DNA of 64,000 nucleotides from the NCBI GenBank assembly GCA_037447655.1, contig JBBHKE010002279.1, forward strand, positions 1-64,000, written 5' to 3'. The position numbers and the translations under genes are program-made. Positions 58,011 to 64,000 of the stretch are shown here, one piece after another. The stretch is from Zygnema cylindricum. Taxonomy: Eukaryota > Streptophyta > Zygnematophyceae > Zygnematales > Zygnemataceae. A model generated the notes under the pieces. The model saw nothing but the letters and a program-made list of their open reading frames with translations. It made no database searches and was not told where the DNA came from. The stretch's first letter is position 1, and every line of letters begins with the position of its first letter.

Positions 58011-58979
58011 ATTGGTGCTTAAAGTAGGCAACTTACGAGAAGCCGCTAGGATAGCCTCAATCCCTTAGCCTTTGTATGAGTATTAGTGACACCTTGACAA
58101 AATACCGATTCACCAGACTTCACCTCTTGGAAGAGGAGACTCCTCTGAGTCTACTTCAAAAAGAATTCTTGAACTTGCTCCGCTGAGGAGTAAATTATCA
58201 TTGGTCAAAGATGACCTTTTATACAGGAGCTCTCTCGGATAGAGGCGGCTACTTTTAATCCTCTTAAGTCTTAAACCCCTCTTCAATCCATCTACTTATG
58301 AAGTACGGAGTCAATCTAATCAGTGTATAGTATAGAAAGGTACTTGGCCCGGAGTACTTTTTATAGGGCCATTGTACGACATGGCCAAGAAGACGACGCC
58401 TACCATATCCGTGTTCGCCATGGTATGTCCCGAAGATACCGCTATCCAATGTCATGTTGCCACGTGTCACCTGGTGTGGCTGTGACCGCAAATCGCCAAA
58501 TCGTGCATTCCGCGATGCCAACTTCTTCCTGTGCCGTCCGATTGATATCGACCTTAATTCAGGGCCGTTAAACATACAAGTAGTATTTTCGATGTAACTC
58601 TATCTAACTATCTCTATGTAATTGTGGTTTGTTCGTTAGTTAAATGAACTTCTATATTTCCATATCGTTAAGTAGCTATCGTACCCTATATACTTCGACA
58701 CAGGTGGTAGGCTACATGGTAACGATACTAGGCTACTTAGACGGACAGTAAGTACCAGGATCAAATCATGAGTCCGTCAACCTTTTTGGTAAGTTTACCA
58801 AAAGGGCTGCCTCGACGCATAGGCAGCCATGCCTCTAGCTTCATCTCTAACATTCAGTGACTACGGCAAGTATAGGGGCCAGATAGAGAAGTTAGAACCA
58901 GGCTGCCTCTACTTTTTCCTCCTGAGTTTGGATTAATTAAAAACCTAGAAAATTCATAAGAAAAATTTTAATTTCAACA
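57993..58979 (-). repeat. 5' LTR of copia A4
   Basis: 987-bp LTR from TGCAACTCTG to TTTCAACA. At 58980 a family-A LTR in the opposite orientation begins in its middle, which suggests A4 is inserted in the 5' LTR of A5, the other half being lost to the left. Confidence 0.85.
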
Positions 58980-59629
58980 ATAACATACTTAAATGCATAG
59001 AGTCAGTTGTATTTAAACTGTCGCACGAAACAAATATTGTGAAAATTTATTGCGACAGCGTGTATTACAAGAAGATCTAAATCAAACGGCCATGGTGAAT
59101 GCCGAGATTGCGGAATGGACTTTTTGACAGTTTATGGTTATAGACACACGGAATGACACGTGGCAGTATCGCATTAGGTTGAGGAATTTCCAAGGAATAT
59201 GAAAGCGAGTCGAGACATGACAGTCGTCCACGTTATAGCCATGCCGTAAAATTGTTGTAGATAAAATACACCGGCACCTGTACTTTTCTATACGTTACAG
59301 TGATTTCATTGGTGCCGTACTTTAGTAGTAGAGGGTTTAGAGAGGGGTTTAGGACTTAGGCAAATTCTAGATAGACACCTCTCTCTAAGAGAGCTCTTGT
59401 ACAAAATGTCATCTTTGACCATTCATGACTGACTGTTTGAGGAGCAAATCAGCATATTCTTGTTGCTATCGGCTCAAGGGAGTCTTGTCCTCACGGGGGT
59501 GAAGATGGTTAGAGTTATTGTCTCTCAAGGTGGCAATTATTCTTGTTGGAACACAAAGGGATTAAGGTTATCCTAGGGGCTTTGTGTAAGCTGCCCACTC
59601 AGAGGACCTGTATAGGTCTCAGAGTTTCA
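58980..59629 (+). repeat. 5' LTR of copia A5, right part
   Basis: 650 bp corresponding to the promoter-proximal and R/U5 part of the A LTR, ending CAGAGTTTCA. The Gag start codon is lost: the bases usually reading ATGGAG read GTATAG. Confidence 0.88.
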
Positions 59630-62600
59630 GGTTATAGGCCCACCCTCTAGGGTGCCCATTTTTAATGGAACTGGATTTATATACTTGGAGAGTATAATAA
59701 CACGATCTTTGCGTGAAAAAAGGTTCTAGGAGATAGTGAGTGGACGAGTGAAGTGTCCATCCAGTTCAGCCATTTCTTTAGGGTTTGGGGAAGCAGTTTT
59801 ACCAGAAAAAGCAGATCCAGCGTCATTAGAGGATTCGGAGGACGGGGAGAGCATTGTGATGGACAAAGGAAAAGAAAAGGAGACAATCACACTGATAGCA
59901 ACTCCTACAGCAACTGGTTCGGCTTTCATGTCACCTATTTCGAGGAATGAGGAGAATGATGTTGATACTTAGGACTACAACAATATGGCACCAAAGCAAT
60001 TCATTCTCCGCCATCGCACACAAAGACTTGCATCTCCTCATTTGCAGGTAGAAAGGGCATCCGATCTGTGGATTGCTCTAATATATATGTGCCGAAGTAG
60101 TACAATTTAGCAGCAGCAGTTGGGTGATCAGAAGATAGATGCAAACGCATATAAAGGGGGAAAAATACTAGATTTTTGTAATGAGCTTGCAACACTTTTC
60201 ATGGAGCTGGAGAGTGCTGGACAGATAGAAACAAAAAAGATGAATGTTAAATGTCTACTCAATAAGTTACCCGATGACAATAAGGAAATAGTCAATCGTG
60301 TTCAAGATTTGCCGGACTCCTGTTCGACTAGGAATTCTATGGCAGGGATGATTCTTGTCCAAGAGAATACGATAGAGATCCGTAGGGGTGGAAAAATTGG
60401 ACAAACTTTGGTAGCCGGGACCGAATGGAGGAACAAGGATCCTAGAAAACCGGTTGGAAAATATGAAGGAGGAGGACAGAAAAATGAGTACGATGAGTTC
60501 GGACCGAGGGTCTCAAGGGAGTTGTGTCATTTTTGCAAGAAACCAGGACACTATATGGTGGAGTGTACTAAGTTAACCCAACTGCAGTTAAAGGAGGGGT
60601 AGACCGGTGGACCTCCAAGAGGGAAGAAAAAGGCCCTTGTGACGTAGGTACATGAGGAGGAATCCGAGGAGGATGATGATGAGCTCTGATTGAATGAGGA
60701 GTTGGAGGCGAAGACCGAGGTCGAAATCCCACATAAGCAAAAATGTGCTTTCGGGGGATTGAAAGGTGAAGCGGGTTGGATTGTGGATTCAGGTGCCTCC
60801 ATGCACATGTGTAAGGACAAACACTTATTTACAAAAATGAGAAAAATTCCCATTGTAGAGATAAAATACAGAGATGGGAGGGTAGTCACTACTACTTTTG
60901 TAGGATCGATAGATCTCAAAGTGTAAGTGGAAGGAAAGACTTCCATAGTTACATTCTTCAATTTGTTGTTTTTTCCGGCGTTAAACAAAATCCTCATCTC
61001 TACATCTGTGTTAAACAATAAGGGTTTTGAAACTAGCACTACGAAAGGAGTCTTTACTGCTAGGTTTGAGGAGGAAGTCTACTTCACTGTTGAAAAAGGT
61101 AGCCAGGGGATGTTTAGGCTGATTTTAAGCAATAAAAAGAAAAAACTTTACTATGTTGGTGTTCACGATATAATGTTGTGGCATAAAAGGCTTGAGCATG
61201 TGCATCTAGATAAGTTAAAGAGATGAAAAAGATGGGAGTAGTAAAAAGGATTCACTTTGGTGAGAATGACAATATGAAAAACTATAGTGGATGTGCTCAA
61301 GGTAAAGCACACATATTGCCCTTTTCAAAAACTGCCACCTATTATGGTGAAAGGTCCTAGATTTGGTTTACACAAATATTTGGGGACCGGCTAAGGTGCC
61401 TTCACCCAGGGGAAAAAGATTTATGATGACTATTACTGATGACTGGTCTCGATATTCTAAGGTATGTTTTTTGAAAAACAACTCAGAAGCTTCAAAATAT
61501 TAAAAGCAATATATAGCATGGAGTGAGAAACTTCATGAAATCTCAATCAAGAATGTAAAGAGTGACAATGGTGAGGAGTATGCCTCCAATCAGTTTGAGA
61601 ATTTTCTGAGGGAAGATCGAGTGTAACACCAAAAGACAATTTCGAAAAATCTCGAACAAAATGGTGTGGCCGAAAGACTAAATAGGACACTAAGTGATAA
61701 TGCCAAAAGTATGTTGTCAGATAAGAAGATAGGGAAAAGATTTTGGGCCGAAACAATGAACTGTGCAAGTTATCTTAAAAATAGAGTTCTAACTTCGGCG
61801 GTAAAAAGACAAACACCTTATGAGAGATGGACTAGCCGAAAACCAAATATATCACACTTGAAGGTTTTCGGCAGTTAAGTGTTTAGTCTAAATACAGATC
61901 GGTCAAATTGGAAGTTAGATCCTAAAGGAAAACCTGGATATTTGTTAGGATATGATGAGGATGTGAAAATATATAGAGTTTATAATCTCAAAAGAGAAGA
62001 TATAATTATAGTTAAACAACTAGTGGTTGTGGATGAACGAAAATATGTGGATCCCTACAAGTACAGAAAGTCAGTAAAAATCAGATTTGAATCAGAAAAT
62101 TCCGATGACTTTGAGCATCGTAACTATCCAGGTTTGAGAGAAGATGATATTTTTGCAGATACATATTCGACTGAGAATAACTCATCCTTCGAATCACTAG
62201 TGACAACTCCACCCGAAGCGGAAGACGTGGTGGAAATTGAACCGGAATGAAAGGAAAAGGGAGAAACCGAAATCATTAGAAATAATCCACGGCAGCCATC
62301 TATTCCAGCAACATATTTTTAAAGAGGAAGAAGAAGCAGCAAAATTGTGCAAGAAAAGCAAGTTAATAACAATGTAACAAAACTATCGCATGAGGATGAA
62401 CCTCAGACTTATGAAGAGGCGATGAACTGTCCAAAAAAAAACCGATGGAAGTCGGCCATTAAGGAGGAGATGGCATCAATTATGGCCGCCGATACATGGG
62501 AGCTCGTGGACTGCCATCCCGACAGAAAGCCAATCGGGTGTAAGTGGGTATTCAAACTGAAACTTAACACGGATAACACCATTGAGCGCTACAAGGCTCG

Positions 62601-63950
62601 GTTAGTGGCAAAAGGATTCACTCAGAAAGAATGAATTCAGTACGAGGAGACATTTGCCCCGATCGTCAGATTTCCCTCTGTCCGGATACTTCTCAGTCTG
62701 GCAACAGCAAAATATATGGAATTATATCAAATAGACATGAAGACCGCCTTCTTACACGGAAAATCGGAAGAGGAGATTTTTATGCGACAACAGGAAGGAT
62801 TTGTGGAGCAAGGGGAAGAGAGCAAGGTATGCAGATTAATCAATTCTTTGTATGGGTTGAAACACAGGCCGGACAAAGGAATAAGAAACTCGATGGTTTG
62901 GGATATATTTCGATTAGCTCATATCACTACATTTATATGTTTGAAGATGACGAAGGTTATTTTTATTGCAATTTATGTTGACGATTTGCTTATTTTATGT
63001 AGATCTATGGATAAAATTAATAAACTAAAAACATACAAAAGGGGAGATTTGAGATGAAGGATATAGGGAAGGCAAAATATATTTTGGGAATTCGAGCAAA
63101 AAGAGATAGAGATAGAAAGATAATCAGATTAACTCAGAAGGAGGCCATTGGAACATGTTAGAGAAATTTCAAATGGTTAAGGCGAATAGGTGTACCACTC
63201 CAATAGAGCTAAAGAAAGGAAGTGAGGGGAGTGTGGGAGAGGGAGTTATAATTTGGGGTGATGAGTTAGGTCTTAAAAAACATAAATTCATGAAAACTAT
63301 TCCTTACCGGCAAGTAGTAGGCAGCCTAATTTACTTTATGAATTGTAATTGGTCGGACTTAGCTACAGCAGTAGGTGTATTGAGTAAGTGCTTGAATGCT
63401 CCCGCTTAGAGAGATTGGGAGGCAGCCAAGAGAGTCCTTACATATTAGATAGGGACTAGGGATATATGGTTGCATTTGGGGGGGGATAATATTGACATCA
63501 CCACTTGGAGTGATGCCAGTTATGGGGATGCTCCTATGAGGTAGTGTACCTCGGGATATATATTATATGTGGGTGATGGGGCTTGTTGTTGGAGTACTAA
63601 GCAGCAAAAGGTAATTGCTCAGTCCATCATGGAGGTTGGGTATATGGCCTCTTGCTCTGCTGTGAAAGAATTGATGTGGGTTAAGTCCTTGCTTGGTGAG
63701 CTAGGTCATCTTAAAAGAGGTGTTCATAAAATATTATAGGATAATCATGCAGCCATTCCAACTGCTGCCAATTCTAAACATCACTATAAAGCCAAACGCA
63801 TGGACATTAGACTTAACTTTGTTAGGGAGAAGGTAGAAAACAAAATAATCAGTTTGGAATATAGACCGGACAGTGAGATGGTAACTGATATGATCACTAA
63901 ACCTATTCCTACTTATTAATTATTTTTTTGAAGAGGGAAATATGGTCTAA
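59610..63950 (+). pseudogene. Copia A5 gag-pol polyprotein (broken)
   Basis: Gag frames lie at 59736-59972 and 60120-60602, the second with an intact CCHC knuckle (CHFCKKPGHYMVEC, about 60524-60565). The protease WIVDSGASMHMC lies near 60777. Integrase pieces lie between 61150 and 62250, with a changed SDNGEEY block. RT (62347-63100) keeps YVDD at 62974-62985 but has a deletion before it. RNase H (63155-63900) has several stops. Family identity is certain; the copy is dead. Confidence 0.93.
59630..59643 (+). promoter_or_regulatory. Primer-binding site of copia A5
   Basis: GGTTATAGGCCCAC, one change from the intact family site. Confidence 0.88.
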
Positions 63951-63972
63951 GACTAAAATGTGAGTAGAAAAT

Positions 63973-63980
63973 AACGGGAG
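63973..63980 (+). other. Polypurine tract of copia A5
   Basis: AACGGGAG directly before TGTAGAAAT; one base differs from the AAGGGGAG of A+. Confidence 0.8.
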
Positions 63981-64000
63981 TGTAGAAATATGGTTTTTTC
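63981..64000 (+). repeat. Start of the 3' LTR of copia A5
   Basis: The first 20 bases, beginning TGTAGAAAT as in A+; the LTR continues beyond the window. Confidence 0.85.

Larger units (their letters stand above)
47110..58979 (-). mobile_element. Copia A4, truncated, interrupted by the B array
   Basis: A family-A element on the minus strand: partial 3' LTR, pol without RNase H (47407-49844), the inserted B array (49845-56604) and one extra GTGGT, the protease and Gag part (56610-58010), primer site and 5' LTR (57993-58979). The protease sequence reads on across the B array when one GTGGT is removed. Confidence 0.9.
58980..64000 (+). mobile_element. Copia A5, plus strand, runs off the window
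   Basis: Family-A element with a 5'-truncated LTR (58980-59629), primer site (59630-59643), gag-pol (59610-63950), polypurine tract (63973-63980) and the first 20 bases of the 3' LTR (TGTAGAAATATGG, from 63981). The right end is beyond the window. Confidence 0.92.

Overview
The window is a transposon nest from a eukaryotic nuclear genome. I see no host gene, rRNA gene, genuine tRNA gene or CRISPR array. The contents (Ty1/copia and Ty3/gypsy LTR retrotransposons, TTA-flanked inverted-repeat DNA elements, primer sites that fit a plant-type initiator tRNA-Met) suggest a streptophyte. The cytosine-methyltransferase-bearing gypsy element recalls reports from charophyte algae, so a charophyte or seed-free plant is more likely than a flowering plant. 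The species cannot be named from this sequence.

Layout, outermost first. A decayed copia element (A0, minus strand) runs from the left window edge to about 43,982. Into it is inserted a large gypsy element (C, plus strand, 1134-38766, target duplication ATTCA). Three further copia insertions of the same family split the gypsy element, each with an intact 5-bp target duplication: A2 (4222-10812, minus, ACCTC) in gag, A+ (13075-19452, plus, CCTCT) in the methyltransferase domain, and a double copy A3a/A3b (22515-36257, minus, GTCCT) in the integrase. Without them the gypsy element is about 10.9 kb and reads gag, protease, C5 cytosine DNA methyltransferase (DNMT), reverse transcriptase, RNase H, integrase, PHD finger, LTR. 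A0 is also hit by a family-B solo LTR (39112-40825, CTAAC) and by a second B LTR (43983-46846). Each of these carries a PIF/Harbinger-like TIR element, and the second TIR element carries an inverted B-related solo LTR (44852-45804, GTCGA). After a 10-base gap (46940-46949) comes copia A4 (47110-58979, minus), interrupted by a three-LTR array of a gag-only element B (49845-56604, GTGGT, exact period 2796 bp). Copia A5 (58980-64000, plus) runs off the right edge.

Main points. (1) The gypsy pol carries a DNMT domain between protease and RT and a PHD finger after the integrase, a possible writer/reader pair on a retroelement; all its parts are now broken. (2) Families A and B place, directly after the LTR, a primer site matching the anticodon stem-loop of initiator tRNA-Met rather than the tRNA 3' end (half-tRNA priming, as in Drosophila copia). 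In both, the Gag start codon lies inside the LTR and translation passes through the primer site. (3) B is a young gag-only parasite that must be mobilised in trans. (4) Family A LTRs carry an antisense tRNA-like block with pol III box-like motifs. Every large ORF shows stops, frameshifts or lost catalytic residues, so nothing here is likely to be autonomous.
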